Positions 1-11,284 are shown, counted from the stretch's first letter. The stretch: DNA of 64,000 bases from Pseudomonas sp. UBA4617 (GCF_002386445.1 NZ_DGIR01000009.1:62001-126000); one strand, 5' to 3'. The notes: generated by a model from the letters alone, not told the origin. Numbers and translations: made by a program.

Positions 1-781
1 ATGGGGCTGGCGCATCCCGTTCCTCATCGCCGCGCCGCTGGGGCTGGTTGGCCTGTACCTGCGCTGGCGCATGGAGGAAACCCCGGCGTTCCGCGAAGCC
101 CTCGCCGAAGGCAACGTGCATGAACATTCGCCGCTCAGGGACACCCTGCGCCACCATGGCCGGGCGATCCGCAACCTGGGCGCCTTCATCTCGCTCACTG
201 CGCTGTCGTTCTACATGTTCACCACCTACTTCGCCACCTACCTGCAGCTGGTCGGCAACCTGACCCGCGCGCAGGCGCTGCTGGTGACCACGGTAGCCTT
301 GCTGTTCGCCGCGATCGGCTGCCCGCTGGCCGGGGCGTTCTCGGACCGTGTCGGGCGGCGCAGGACCATCGGCTTCACCTGCCTGTGGGTGATGCTGTGC
401 GTGTTCCCGGCCTACTGGCTGGCCAGTTCCGGTTCGATGCCTGGCGCGCTGCTGGGGGTGATCCTGCTGGCGATCGGGGCGTTGTGCAGTGGTGTGGTGA
501 CCGCGGCGTTGCTATCGGAAAGCTTCCCTACCCGTACCCGCTACACCGCTTCGGCGATTACCTACAATGTGGCTTACACGTTGTTTGGCGGTACCGCGCC
601 ACTGGTGGCGACCTGGCTGATCGGGCAGACCGGCAGCAACCTGGCTCCGGCGTTCTACCTGGTGGTGATCGCGCTGGTAGCGCTGCTGGGGGGCTTGGCG
701 TTGCCGGAGACTTCACGGATTTCGTTGCATGATGAGGTGGAAGGCGACGGAGTGAGGACTGGGGCTCGTCGTACAGTCTGA
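1..781 (+). CDS. MFS transporter, metabolite:H+ symporter-like (3' part only)
   Basis: This is the C-terminal part of a major facilitator transporter; the reading frame is already open at base 2, so the start lies before the window. The visible 259 residues begin with a WGWRIPF segment typical of the end of helix 6 region in the metabolite:H+ symporter (ProP/ShiA-like) family. An ETPAF stretch follows, then about six hydrophobic segments, with the MFS loop motif GAFSDRVGRRR between helices 8 and 9. It probably imports an organic acid or osmolyte, but the substrate cannot be read here. A strong hairpin follows the stop codon. Shikimate or quinate is an attractive substrate because aroQ lies 6 kb away, but the czc operon separates them, so this is speculation. 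Confidence 0.85.
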   Translation, partial: WGWRIPFLIAAPLGLVGLYLRWRMEETPAFREALAEGNVHEHSPLRDTLRHHGRAIRNLGAFISLTALSFYMFTTYFATYLQLVGNLTRAQALLVTTVALLFAAIGCPLAGAFSDRVGRRRTIGFTCLWVMLCVFPAYWLASSGSMPGALLGVILLAIGALCSGVVTAALLSESFPTRTRYTASAITYNVAYTLFGGTAPLVATWLIGQTGSNLAPAFYLVVIALVALLGGLALPETSRISLHDEVEGDGVRTGARRTV

Positions 782-787
782 GGATTC

Positions 788-806
788 GGGGCCGCTTTGC
801 GGCCCC
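788..806. terminator. Bidirectional terminator between MFS gene and czcA
   Basis: GGGGCCGC-TTT-GCGGCCCC forms a perfect 8-bp GC stem with a 3-nt loop. It sits in the 33-bp gap between two convergent stop codons, so it can serve both transcripts. Confidence 0.75.
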
Positions 807-814
807 CGACAGTC

Positions 815-3970
<3,156 letters not shown>

Positions 3971-5170
3971 TCAATGGCTGTGTGCAGCCGAGCCTTTGCC
4001 CAGCTCGGACTTCAGGACAAAACTGCCAGCGGCGGCCACCTGGGTACCGGCGGCCAGGCCGCTGGTGATTTCCACCTGGCCGGCGTCACGCCGACCGGTC
4101 TGCACCGGGCGGGCCTCGAAACCTGCTTCGCTGCGGGCAAACACCACGGTCTGTTCCTCCCAGGTTTGCAATGCGCTTTCCGGCACCACCACGGCAGCCC
4201 TGAAGCGCTCGAGGCTGACGGCAACATTGACGAACAGCCCGGGGCGCCAGGCGCCGTTGGGGTTGGCCAGGCTGACGCGGACAGTGGCGGCGCGGTTCTG
4301 CTCGCCGAGCAGGTTGCCAACGTAGTTGACCTTGCCCTCGACCCGGGCGCCGAGGTCCGGTGCGCTGACCGTGACACTGCGACCGGTCACCACCTTGTCC
4401 AGGTCGCGCGGGGCCACGGCAAAGGTGGCCCAGACCCGGTTCAGGTCGGACAGGGTGAAAGCGTTACTGGTCGCATCGACCACTTCACCCACGCTCAGGT
4501 GCTTTTCCACCACCACCGCATCGAACGGCGCACGCAATTCATAGCGATTACCGGCACCGGCCGGGCCCACGGCGGCGAGCTTCTGCCAGGCATTGGCCAT
4601 GGCGATCTCGGCCTCCTGCAGCGCCTGGCGAGCCTGCAGGTAGTCCTGCTCGGCGCTGATGCGTTCCTGCCACAACTGTTGCTCGCGCTGGAAGGTCAGA
4701 CGCGCCAGTTCCAGGCGGCGCTGGGCGGCCTGCTGTTCGCTGCGCAGGTCGGATATCTGCTGGCTGGCAATCACCGCCAGCACCTGGCCACGCTTGACCG
4801 CCTGGCCCAGTTCGGCCTGCACGGCCGCGACCACGCCCGGCACACGCGGCACGACATGCGCCGTGCGGTCTTCGTCGAAACGGATCTCACCCGGGAAGCT
4901 GATGGCATTGCCCAGTTCGCCTGGGCCGGCGGTGGCCAGCTGTACACCGGCAGCTTCGATCTGGGCGCGGCTCAAGTGCAGCTTGCCCGCTTCCTCGCCA
5001 TGGCTTTGGCCGGCCGGTTCTTCGCCATGGCCGTGGCTGTCTTCGCCATGGTCGTCGGGAATGGCTTGTGCACTGGAAGCCTGGCCGAGGTTGCTGGTCC
5101 AGACCAGGCCCGCGAGGCCGAGTGCGGCAAGCGCTGCGACCAGAAGGGCGATCTTGCGTGGATTAGTCAT
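3971..5170 (-). CDS. czcB: CzcB-type periplasmic adaptor (membrane fusion protein)
   Basis: This 399-residue adaptor links CzcA to the outer-membrane channel. An N-terminal membrane anchor (about residues 8-24) is followed by a His/Glu/Asp-rich stretch (DDHGEDSHGHGEE, about residues 38-60) that probably binds metal. The lipoyl and alpha-hairpin domains come next (AVKRGQVLAVIASQQISDLRSEQ region), then beta-barrel parts, and the C-terminus ends in AAHSH. The start was set at the ATG at 5170 because AGGAG lies 6 bases upstream; a longer in-frame ORF has no such site. The start overlaps the czcC stop by 8 bases, implying translational coupling. Confidence 0.92.
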   Translation of the reverse strand: MTNPRKIALLVAALAALGLAGLVWTSNLGQASSAQAIPDDHGEDSHGHGEEPAGQSHGEEAGKLHLSRAQIEAAGVQLATAGPGELGNAISFPGEIRFDEDRTAHVVPRVPGVVAAVQAELGQAVKRGQVLAVIASQQISDLRSEQQAAQRRLELARLTFQREQQLWQERISAEQDYLQARQALQEAEIAMANAWQKLAAVGPAGAGNRYELRAPFDAVVVEKHLSVGEVVDATSNAFTLSDLNRVWATFAVAPRDLDKVVTGRSVTVSAPDLGARVEGKVNYVGNLLGEQNRAATVRVSLANPNGAWRPGLFVNVAVSLERFRAAVVVPESALQTWEEQTVVFARSEAGFEARPVQTGRRDAGQVEITSGLAAGTQVAAAGSFVLKSELGKGSAAHSH

Positions 5171-6416
5171 TGTTGCTCCTGCTGTGCGGGTATTTGCCGA
5201 GGTCGTCGAGGTCGCCATAGATCCGCTCGATCTGCGCCCGCGCGTCGGTCGCCGAAGCCAACGCCTCGAGGTACAGCCCGCGCGCCTCGATCAACGTGCG
5301 CTGGGCGTCGAGTACATCGAGGAAGGCGAACTTGCCCATTTCGAAGCCGCGGGTGGCCGTGTCCACCGCCTGCTGCGCAGCCGGCAGGATGGTGCGGTCA
5401 TAGGCCTGCACGTCCTGCATGGCCGTCGCCCACTGGCCGACAGCATTGCGCGTTTCACTGCGCAGACGCAGCGCCACGCCATTACGCAGATCCCGCGCCT
5501 GGTCGGCCCGGCGGGCTGCGGCCAGCACGTTGCCCTGGTTGCGGTCGAACAACGGCAAGGGCAGCGACAGGCCGACCACATTGACCCGCTCGCGATCTTC
5601 GCGGCTGTACTGGCTACCAAGGCTGACGGTGAGGTTGGGAATACGCAGGGCCTTCTCCGAGCCGAGGGACGCGTCGCCGCGCTCGACCTGGGTAGCAGCC
5701 AGGCGCCATTCGACAGTCTGCTCGACCCGGTCGAGCAACGCGTCAACGCTGGGCGCTGCGCCAGGGGACAGGTTGGCCGCCTGCAATTGCCCGAAGCTTG
5801 CCCGCGGGCTGCCGGTCAACCGTGCCAGGGCCTGGTAGGCCACGCTGCGCTGGGTGCGCGCGCGGCGCACTGCAGCCTCGGCTTGCGCCTGCTGCACCTG
5901 GGCGCGGGTAACTTCCACGGGTGATGCCTGGCCGGCAGCTACCCGCCCCTGCACCACCCGTAGCCCACGCTCGGTCAATGCCTGCGATTGTTGCGCCAGC
6001 GCCACCGCGGTTTGTGCGCGCAACGCAGCGTGGAAAGCCTGCACCACATCGGCGCGCAGGCCATTACGCTGGCGTTCGAGGTCAAGCTGGGCAATGGCCT
6101 GGCCGGCCTTGGCCACGGCAATGCGCGCGCCACGCTTGCCGCCCAGCTCCAATGGCTGGCTGAGCGTGACAGTGGTGGTGCTGGTGTCGCGGCGAGTGTC
6201 CTCCCGCTCCCAGGCCAGTTCCGGGTTGGGGATCAGCCCGGCCTGGCGCCGCTCGCCATCGGCGATGCCGATTTCCCGGCCAGCCGCAGCCAGCTCGGGG
6301 TTGTGGGCAAAGGCGGCGGCCAGCGCCTCGGGCAGGCTCAGGCTCTGGCTGGCCTGGGCGCCGGCGGCGCCCGCCAGCAACAGGCAAAGCAAGGCGATCT
6401 TGGGCGGGATGGGCAC
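5163..6416 (-). CDS. czcC: CzcC-type outer-membrane efflux channel (TolC family)
   Basis: This is the outer-membrane factor of the CzcCBA efflux system, 417 residues. A hydrophobic signal segment ending near AGAQA is followed by the two repeated coiled-coil halves of the TolC fold, recognisable by NPELAAAGREI early on and FLDVLDAQRTLIEARGLYLEAL near the end. I chose the GTG at 6416, which has GAGGAG seven bases upstream; an ATG at 6452 would add 12 charged residues ahead of the signal peptide. It is the first gene of the operon, transcribed away from aroQ. A dyad that resembles a metal-responsive regulator site lies about 70-90 bases upstream. Confidence 0.9.
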   Translation of the reverse strand: MPIPPKIALLCLLLAGAAGAQASQSLSLPEALAAAFAHNPELAAAGREIGIADGERRQAGLIPNPELAWEREDTRRDTSTTTVTLSQPLELGGKRGARIAVAKAGQAIAQLDLERQRNGLRADVVQAFHAALRAQTAVALAQQSQALTERGLRVVQGRVAAGQASPVEVTRAQVQQAQAEAAVRRARTQRSVAYQALARLTGSPRASFGQLQAANLSPGAAPSVDALLDRVEQTVEWRLAATQVERGDASLGSEKALRIPNLTVSLGSQYSREDRERVNVVGLSLPLPLFDRNQGNVLAAARRADQARDLRNGVALRLRSETRNAVGQWATAMQDVQAYDRTILPAAQQAVDTATRGFEMGKFAFLDVLDAQRTLIEARGLYLEALASATDARAQIERIYGDLDDLGKYPHSRSNND

Positions 6417-6486
6417 GTAACGGCTCCTCGTCGACGAACGTTGGCGAGGCACTGTAGAGAGCGCTGCTTATCGGGGCGGTGGCGTG

Positions 6487-6505
6487 GAAATTACAATTTC
6501 GTAAT
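6487..6505. promoter_or_regulatory. Overlapping inverted repeats upstream of czcC, candidate response-regulator operator
   Basis: Two dyads overlap here: GAAATT-AC-AATTTC (6487-6500, perfect) and ATTAC-N6-GTAAT (6490-6505, perfect arms). AT-rich dyads of this style are bound by the CopR/CzcR/CusR group of OmpR-type regulators. The site lies 71-89 bases upstream of the czcC GTG and over 120 bases upstream of aroQ. Assigning it to a metal regulator is inference; no czcRS pair is next to the operon. Confidence 0.5.
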
Positions 6506-6631
6506 CAGTATTGCGGACACTGTGGTTCGATAATCGCCCACTTTTGCAGAGCCAGGGCTTGGCTGGATTGACTAAACTAACCAGTCGGTACATAACTGGA
6601 TGCATCCAACAACAACAAAGCGATGCTCGTC

Positions 6632-7081
6632 ATGAAGCCTGTCATTCTCGTGCTCAATGGCCCCAACCTGAACATGCTGGGCACCCGGGAGCCTGCCCAG
6701 TATGGTTACGAAACCCTTGCCGACCTGGCGCAGGGGTGTGCCGACACAGCCCAGGCCCATGGCCTGGAAATCGAATTCCGCCAAACCAACCATGAAGGCG
6801 AACTGATCGACTGGATCCACGCCGCCCGTGGTCGCTGTGCCGGCATCGTGATCAACCCCGGAGCCTGGACCCACACCTCGGTAGCCATCCGCGACGCGTT
6901 GGTCGCCGCCGAGCTGCCGGTCATCGAAGTGCATCTGTCCAACGTGCACAAACGCGAACCCTTCCGTCACCTGTCCTTCATATCGTCCGTCGCCGTCGGG
7001 GTGATCTGCGGCCTGGGCAGCCACGGCTACCGCATGGCCATCAGCCACTTCGCCGAAATGCTCCGGGAGCGCACTGCATGA
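6632..7081 (+). CDS. aroQ: Type II 3-dehydroquinate dehydratase
   Basis: This enzyme interconverts 3-dehydroquinate and 3-dehydroshikimate. At 149 residues it has the type II length. Family landmarks are present in order: LNGPNLNMLGTRE (R19), the catalytic Tyr24 in QYGYE, INPGAWTHTS (N75, H81) and EVHLSNVHKRE (H101). Two ATGs, at 6623 and 6632, are possible; I prefer 6632 because the protein then starts like other AroQ enzymes, but neither has a strong Shine-Dalgarno site. Its last four bases overlap the start of the shikimate dehydrogenase-like gene. The pairing with a dehydrogenase suggests either a second biosynthetic set or a quinate/shikimate catabolic role. Confidence 0.92.
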   Translation: MKPVILVLNGPNLNMLGTREPAQYGYETLADLAQGCADTAQAHGLEIEFRQTNHEGELIDWIHAARGRCAGIVINPGAWTHTSVAIRDALVAAELPVIEVHLSNVHKREPFRHLSFISSVAVGVICGLGSHGYRMAISHFAEMLRERTA

Positions 7082-7926
7082 GCCCGCAAGCCATTCTCGC
7101 AGGCCTGATCGGCCGTGGCATACAGCTGTCACGTACCCCGGCCCTGCACGAACACGAAGGCGATGCGCAGGCTCTGCGTTATCTGTACCGACTGATCGAT
7201 GCCGACCAGCTGCAACTGGACGACAGCGCCCTGCCCGGCCTGCTCGATGCCGCGCAGTACACAGGCTTCACCGGGCTCAACATCACCTACCCGTTCAAGC
7301 AGGCAATCCTGCCGCTGCTCGACGAGCTGTCGGAAGAAGCCCGCGGCATTGGCGCAGTGAACACGGTGGTACTCAAGGACGGCAAGCGGGTCGGCCACAA
7401 TACCGACTGCCTCGGCTTCGCCGAAGGCTTACGCCGTGGCCTGCCCGATGTGGCCAGGCGCCAGGTGGTGCAGATGGGCGCCGGTGGCGCAGGTTCGGCC
7501 GTGGCCCATGCCCTGCTGGGAGAAGGCGTCGAGCGGTTGATGCTGTTCGAGGTGGACGCGGCCCGTGCGCAGGCCTTGGTGGACAACCTCAATACCCACT
7601 TCGGCGCTGGCCGCGCCGTGGTCGGCAGCGACCTGGCTACCGCACTGGCCGAGGCGGACGGCCTGGTCAACACCACCCCGGTGGGCATGGCCAAACTGCC
7701 TGGCACACCGCTGCCGATAGAGCTGCTGCATGCGCGCCTGTGGGTGGCGGAGATCATCTACTTCCCGCTGGAAACCGAACTGCTGCGCGCGGCCCGGGCC
7801 TTGGGCTGCCGCACGCTGGATGGCAGCAACATGGCGGTGTTTCAGGCGGTGAAAGCGTTCGAGTTGTTCAGCGGACGGCAGGCGGATGCGGCGCGGATGC
7901 AGGCGCATTTCGCCAGCTTCACCTGA
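7078..7926 (+). CDS. Shikimate/quinate dehydrogenase-family protein (AroE-like)
   Basis: This 282-residue NAD(P)-dependent dehydrogenase has the AroE fold: substrate domain with NITYPFKQ (K74) and GHNTD (D110), then the nucleotide-binding glycine loop GAGGAG (134-139). The N-terminal substrate loop reads GRGIQLSRTP instead of the NPVxHSxSP form of housekeeping AroE. That suggests a paralogue with quinate, shikimate or a related substrate. It overlaps aroQ by four bases (ATGA), so the two are translationally coupled. The exact substrate and cofactor cannot be decided from sequence alone. Confidence 0.85.
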   Translation: MSPQAILAGLIGRGIQLSRTPALHEHEGDAQALRYLYRLIDADQLQLDDSALPGLLDAAQYTGFTGLNITYPFKQAILPLLDELSEEARGIGAVNTVVLKDGKRVGHNTDCLGFAEGLRRGLPDVARRQVVQMGAGGAGSAVAHALLGEGVERLMLFEVDAARAQALVDNLNTHFGAGRAVVGSDLATALAEADGLVNTTPVGMAKLPGTPLPIELLHARLWVAEIIYFPLETELLRAARALGCRTLDGSNMAVFQAVKAFELFSGRQADAARMQAHFASFT

Positions 7927-7951
7927 CCGCACAGCCTTGCGCTGCACCGGT

Positions 7952-7984
7952 GGCAGCGGCCTTGCATGACACAAGGTCGCTGCC
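7952..7984. terminator. Bidirectional hairpin between convergent genes
   Basis: GGCAGCGGCCTTG pairs with CAAGGTCGCTGCC (one mismatch) around a 7-nt loop. It lies in the 76-bp gap between the convergent aroE-like and thioredoxin genes. Confidence 0.6.
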
Positions 7985-8002
7985 GCAGTCGATGCAGGCC
8001 AC

Positions 8003-8539
8003 TCATCCGTTCTCTTCCAGCAACGCCTGTATCACCTGCTCCTGCCCGGCATAATCGCCCTCGCCAAAATGCACATGGCGCACCTGGCCCTTGCGGTCGA
8101 CGAAGTAATGCGCCGGCCAGAACTGGTTGCCCCAGGCATTCCACACCTTGTAGTCGTTATCCACCGCCACCGGGTAACCGATGCCCAGCCGGGCCACCTT
8201 GTCACGCAAGGTGCCGACATCGTGCTCGTAGTCATATTCCGGCGTATGTACCCCGACCACTACCAGGCCCTGGTCGGCATAGCGCCGTGCCCACTCGTTC
8301 ACATGCGGCAGGCTGCGCTGGCAGTTGCTGCAGTCCCAGGTCCAGAAATCCACCAGCACTACCTTGCCCTTGAGCGCTGGTGCATCCAGCGGCGCCGAAT
8401 TGAGCCACTGGCTGGCCCCCGACAGCGACGGCATGGCGCCGTAGCTGTCGCGTGCCAGGAGGTGCCCGGCCAGGCCAAGGCCGGTAAGGGCCAGGGCGAT
8501 ACCGCCCACCTTGAGCAACCAGCGGCGATCAATTCTCAT
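8003..8539 (-). CDS. Membrane-anchored TlpA/DsbE-like thioredoxin-fold protein
   Basis: This 178-residue protein has an N-terminal Arg-Arg motif followed by a hydrophobic segment (about 9-29) that anchors or exports it, then a redoxin domain. The active site is WDCSNCQ (C70 and C73), a CxxC with unusual Ser-Asn between the cysteines. The cis-proline loop FWPAHYFVD follows downstream. It resembles the thioredoxin part of DipZ-like proteins and should act as a periplasmic thiol-disulfide oxidoreductase. The start codon overlaps the stop of the DUF2790 gene by 11 bases, so the two are almost certainly co-translated. Partner and direction of electron flow are unknown. Confidence 0.85.
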   Translation of the reverse strand: MRIDRRWLLKVGGIALALTGLGLAGHLLARDSYGAMPSLSGASQWLNSAPLDAPALKGKVVLVDFWTWDCSNCQRSLPHVNEWARRYADQGLVVVGVHTPEYDYEHDVGTLRDKVARLGIGYPVAVDNDYKVWNAWGNQFWPAHYFVDRKGQVRHVHFGEGDYAGQEQVIQALLEENG

Positions 8540-8804
8540 GGCAACCGCCGGTGGCGTAGGTACGGTATTGCACGCTCTGCCGCTGGCCCTGGGAGTCCAG
8601 GTAGTCCATGCGGCTGTTCACCGGACCGCAGGTATTGCTCTGGTCGTTCTGTACCGACAGGACTTTCTGAATGTCCAGGTGGTCGCCGTAGCGGTACTGC
8701 ATCACCGCATCGTCATTCATCGGTGCAGTGCCAGCATGGGCGATGAGGGTGCCGACGCTGAGTACGGCGAACAGGCTGGCGCTGGCGAAGGTCTTGAAGG
8801 TCAT
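8529..8804 (-). CDS. Small exported DUF2790 protein
   Basis: This 91-residue protein has a signal peptide ending in AHA (about residue 23) and the compact DUF2790 domain typical of Pseudomonas, including the pattern CGPVNSRMDY followed by a second Cys in TGGC near the C-terminus. The two mature cysteines could form a disulfide. The ATG at 8804 has AGGAGAG five bases upstream, so upstream in-frame codons were not used. It precedes and overlaps a thioredoxin-fold gene, suggesting that the redox partner acts on it, and it is divergent from a two-component system. The molecular function of DUF2790 is not known to me. Confidence 0.8.
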   Translation of the reverse strand: MTFKTFASASLFAVLSVGTLIAHAGTAPMNDDAVMQYRYGDHLDIQKVLSVQNDQSNTCGPVNSRMDYLDSQGQRQSVQYRTYATGGCHEN

Positions 8805-8921
8805 GGCATCTCTCCTGTGTAACGCTTGGGGGGGTGGGGAGTGCTGCTCCCCGGTCGAGAGCCATTTGACGCCCGCCAGGTATCCCGTATGTGTCGCCCA
8901 GCGTTGTGATCTGCTTCCTCC

Positions 8922-8961
8922 TGTATCGGTCCACGGGCCAGATACACTGCAATACAAAACC
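8922..8961. promoter_or_regulatory. NATACA tandem element between DUF2790 and response-regulator genes (site A)
   Basis: On the + strand, GATACA (8941-8946), four bases, AATACA (8951-8956) form a direct repeat with a 10-bp period, followed by AAACC. An inverted half, TGTATC, lies at 8922-8927. Direct repeats with helical spacing are the usual operator form for OmpR-type response regulators, and one is encoded 70 bases downstream. The same tandem arrangement recurs at 11189-11204 and 14661-14676. Regulator assignment is inference. Confidence 0.5.
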
Positions 8962-9025
8962 CCGCAGGCAAGCGCCCACGCGCTCGGTAAACTGCGCCCA
9001 TCCCCCTTGCACAGGAACGCAGCGC

Positions 9026-9766
9026 ATGGAACACGTCGATCACATCCTGATCGTCGACGACGACCGCGAAATTCGCGAGCTGGTCGGCAACTACCTGAAG
9101 AAGAACGGCCTGCGCACCAGCATCGTGGCCGATGGCCGCCAGATGCGCGCCTTTCTCGAAGCCAACAGTGTCGACCTGATCGTGCTCGACATCATGATGC
9201 CCGGCGACGACGGCCTGTTGCTGTGCCGCGAGCTGCGCGCCGGCAAACATCGCAACACCCCGGTGCTGATGCTGACCGCGCGCAACGACGAGACCGACCG
9301 CATCATCGGCCTGGAAATGGGGGCCGACGATTACCTGACCAAGCCGTTCTCGGCCCGCGAACTGCTGGCACGCATCAATGCCGTGCTGCGCCGTACACGC
9401 ATGCTGCCGCCCAACCTGACCATCAGCGAAAGCAGCCGGCTGCTGGGCTTCGGCCAATGGCGCCTGGACACTACCGCGCGCCACCTGCTCGACAGCGAAG
9501 GCACCCTGGTGGCCCTGAGCGGCGCCGAGTACCGCCTGCTGCGGGTGTTTCTCGACCATCCGCAGCGGGTGCTCAGCCGTGAGCAACTGCTCAACCTGAC
9601 CCAGGGCCGCGAGGCCGACATTTTCGACCGCTCCATCGACCTGCTGGTCAGCCGCCTACGCCAGCGCCTGGGCGATGACGCGCGCGAACCCAGCTGCATC
9701 AAGACCGTGCGCAGCGAGGGCTATGTATTCTCGCTGCCGGTGCAACTGCTCGAGTCGCCTTCATGA
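9026..9766 (+). CDS. OmpR-family response regulator
   Basis: This 246-residue regulator has a receiver domain (about 5-118) with acidic pocket D11/D12, phosphorylation site D55 in LDIMMPGDDG and K106 in TKPF. A winged-helix trans_reg_C domain follows (about 145-240), with the recognition-helix segment DRSIDLLVSRLRQRL. I chose the ATG at 9026 (AGGA 11 bases upstream) because it places the receiver domain at the usual position. The last four bases overlap the kinase gene. It is divergent from the DUF2790/TlpA pair, with a tandem NATACA element between them, and may control those genes and the bufferin operon. Confidence 0.92.
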   Translation: MEHVDHILIVDDDREIRELVGNYLKKNGLRTSIVADGRQMRAFLEANSVDLIVLDIMMPGDDGLLLCRELRAGKHRNTPVLMLTARNDETDRIIGLEMGADDYLTKPFSARELLARINAVLRRTRMLPPNLTISESSRLLGFGQWRLDTTARHLLDSEGTLVALSGAEYRLLRVFLDHPQRVLSREQLLNLTQGREADIFDRSIDLLVSRLRQRLGDDAREPSCIKTVRSEGYVFSLPVQLLESPS

Positions 9767-11049
9767 AGTGGCCACGCACCCTCGCCTCGCGCCTGGCGCT
9801 GATCTTCTTCACCGGCCTGGTCCTGGCCTATGGCCTGTCATTCGGCCTGCAGGCCTACGAACGCTATATCAGCAGCCGCTCGATGATGCTCAGCACCCTG
9901 GAACAGGACGTGGCCACCTCGGTAGCCATCCTCGACCGCCTGCCCGCAGCCGAACGCGCCGCCTGGTTGCCGCGCCTGGAGCGACGGACCTATCGCTACC
10001 GACTGGACCAGGGCCTGGCGGGCGAAGCGATGCCCAGCAGCGACCCGCCCATGGCCGCCGATTCGATCGTCAAGGCTATCGGCAACGACTACCGCCTGAC
10101 CTTTCAGGAAATACCCGGCCCGAACGTGCACTTCCAGGCGCACCTGAGCCTGGCCGACGGTGCACCGCTGACCATCGACGTGACCCCGGCACCGGTGCCG
10201 GTGGCCCGCTGGCTACCGGTGGTGTTGCTGATCCAGTTGGCCGTGTTGTTGCTGTGCACCTGGCTGGCCGTACGCCTGGCAATCGGCCCGCTGACCCGCC
10301 TGGCCCAGGCGGTGGACAACCTCGACCCGGACAAGCCGGGTGTGCAACTGGACGAGAGCGGCCCGCGCGAGGTGCGCTACGCCGCGGTGGCCTTCAACGC
10401 CCTGCAAGCGCGGATCGCCGCCTACCTGAAAGAACGCATGCAGTTGCTGGCGGCAATATCGCATGATCTGCAAACACCGATCACACGCATGAAACTGCGG
10501 GTCGAGGTGATGGATGACGGGCTGGAAAAGGACAAGCTGTGGAATGACCTGGGCGAAATGGAACACCTGGTGCGGGAAGGCGTGGCCTATGCCCGGAGCA
10601 TGGACACCAGTACCGAGGCCCCGTGCCGGGTCAACCTCGATGCCTTCCTCGACAGCCTGGTGTTCGACTATCAGGACAGCGGTGCGCGGGTCGAGCGCCG
10701 TGGCAGTAGCGGCAGCCTGTTGGAGACCCGGCCGCATGCCTTGCGACGCGTGCTGGTGAATCTGGTGGACAACGCCCTCAAGTTCGCCGGGGCTGCCGAG
10801 CTGGAAATAGCCCGGGACGGCGACACGACAGTCATCCGCGTGCTGGACAACGGGCCGGGAATACCCGTTGGCGAGCTGGATGAAGTGCTCAAGCCGTTCT
10901 ACCGCGTGGAGGGTTCGCGCAACCGTAGCACCGGTGGCACCGGGTTGGGGCTGGCGATTGCCCACCAGTTGATCCAGGCCATGGGCGGTCGGCTGACACT
11001 TAGCAACCGCACAAGCGGCGGGTTGTGCGCGCAGATCGAACTGAAATGA
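9763..11049 (+). CDS. Sensor histidine kinase paired with the 9026 regulator
   Basis: This 428-residue inner-membrane kinase has a first membrane helix (about 11-30), a periplasmic sensor region (about 31-148) and a second helix (about 150-172). These are followed by a HAMP linker, an H-box AAISHDLQTPITRMK with H234, and an ATPase domain with N-box NLVDNALKFA, G1 DNGPGIP and G2 GTGLGLAI. The sensor region has no cysteines and no obvious metal-binding cluster, so the signal cannot be read. It overlaps the response regulator by ATGA. Neighbouring genes for thiol redox and a metal-binding RiPP make metal or envelope redox stress a plausible input. Confidence 0.92.
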   Translation: MKWPRTLASRLALIFFTGLVLAYGLSFGLQAYERYISSRSMMLSTLEQDVATSVAILDRLPAAERAAWLPRLERRTYRYRLDQGLAGEAMPSSDPPMAADSIVKAIGNDYRLTFQEIPGPNVHFQAHLSLADGAPLTIDVTPAPVPVARWLPVVLLIQLAVLLLCTWLAVRLAIGPLTRLAQAVDNLDPDKPGVQLDESGPREVRYAAVAFNALQARIAAYLKERMQLLAAISHDLQTPITRMKLRVEVMDDGLEKDKLWNDLGEMEHLVREGVAYARSMDTSTEAPCRVNLDAFLDSLVFDYQDSGARVERRGSSGSLLETRPHALRRVLVNLVDNALKFAGAAELEIARDGDTTVIRVLDNGPGIPVGELDEVLKPFYRVEGSRNRSTGGTGLGLAIAHQLIQAMGGRLTLSNRTSGGLCAQIELK

Positions 11050-11073
11050 CAGCTTTTGCAGGTGCGAGCTTGT

Positions 11074-11175
11074 TTCGCGACCGGGCTGCGCAGCGGCCCC
11101 GGGTTTACAGCTTCGCAGCATGAGCTGCCGGGGCCGCTTGGCGGCCCTGTCGCGGCGCAAGGCCGTTCCTACCAA
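11074..11175. repeat. Palindromic intergenic repeat (REP/REPIN-like)
   Basis: Two imperfect inverted arms of about 29 bases (11074-11102 and 11128-11156) flank a short spacer and are followed by CAAGGCCGTTCCTACC. GCGGCCCCGG...CCGGGGCCGC cores with a trailing TTCCTACC resemble the repeated extragenic palindromes scattered through P. putida-group genomes. It lies just after the histidine kinase and may also end its transcript. Confidence 0.55.
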
Positions 11176-11188
11176 AAGTGGTCGCGCC

Positions 11189-11204
11189 TCTACAAACAGA
11201 TACA
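11189..11204 (+). promoter_or_regulatory. NATACA tandem element upstream of heme membrane protein (site C)
   Basis: TCTACA (11189-11194), four bases, GATACA (11199-11204), then CAACC. This is a 10-bp-period direct repeat like sites A and B, with one mismatch in the first half. It ends 80 bases upstream of the ATG at 11285, a suitable position for activator binding. Confidence 0.42.
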
Positions 11205-11284
11205 CAACCCAACTTCCGCCGACACACTGCAGATACGCCGCTCCAACACACTCCCGGTTACAACCATATTGCGGGAGCCCCCTG

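Noticed and set aside
1..781. Shikimate transporter role for the first MFS gene, based on the aroQ gene
   Set aside because: The czcCBA operon and a terminator lie between them, and the substrate is not readable from the fragment.
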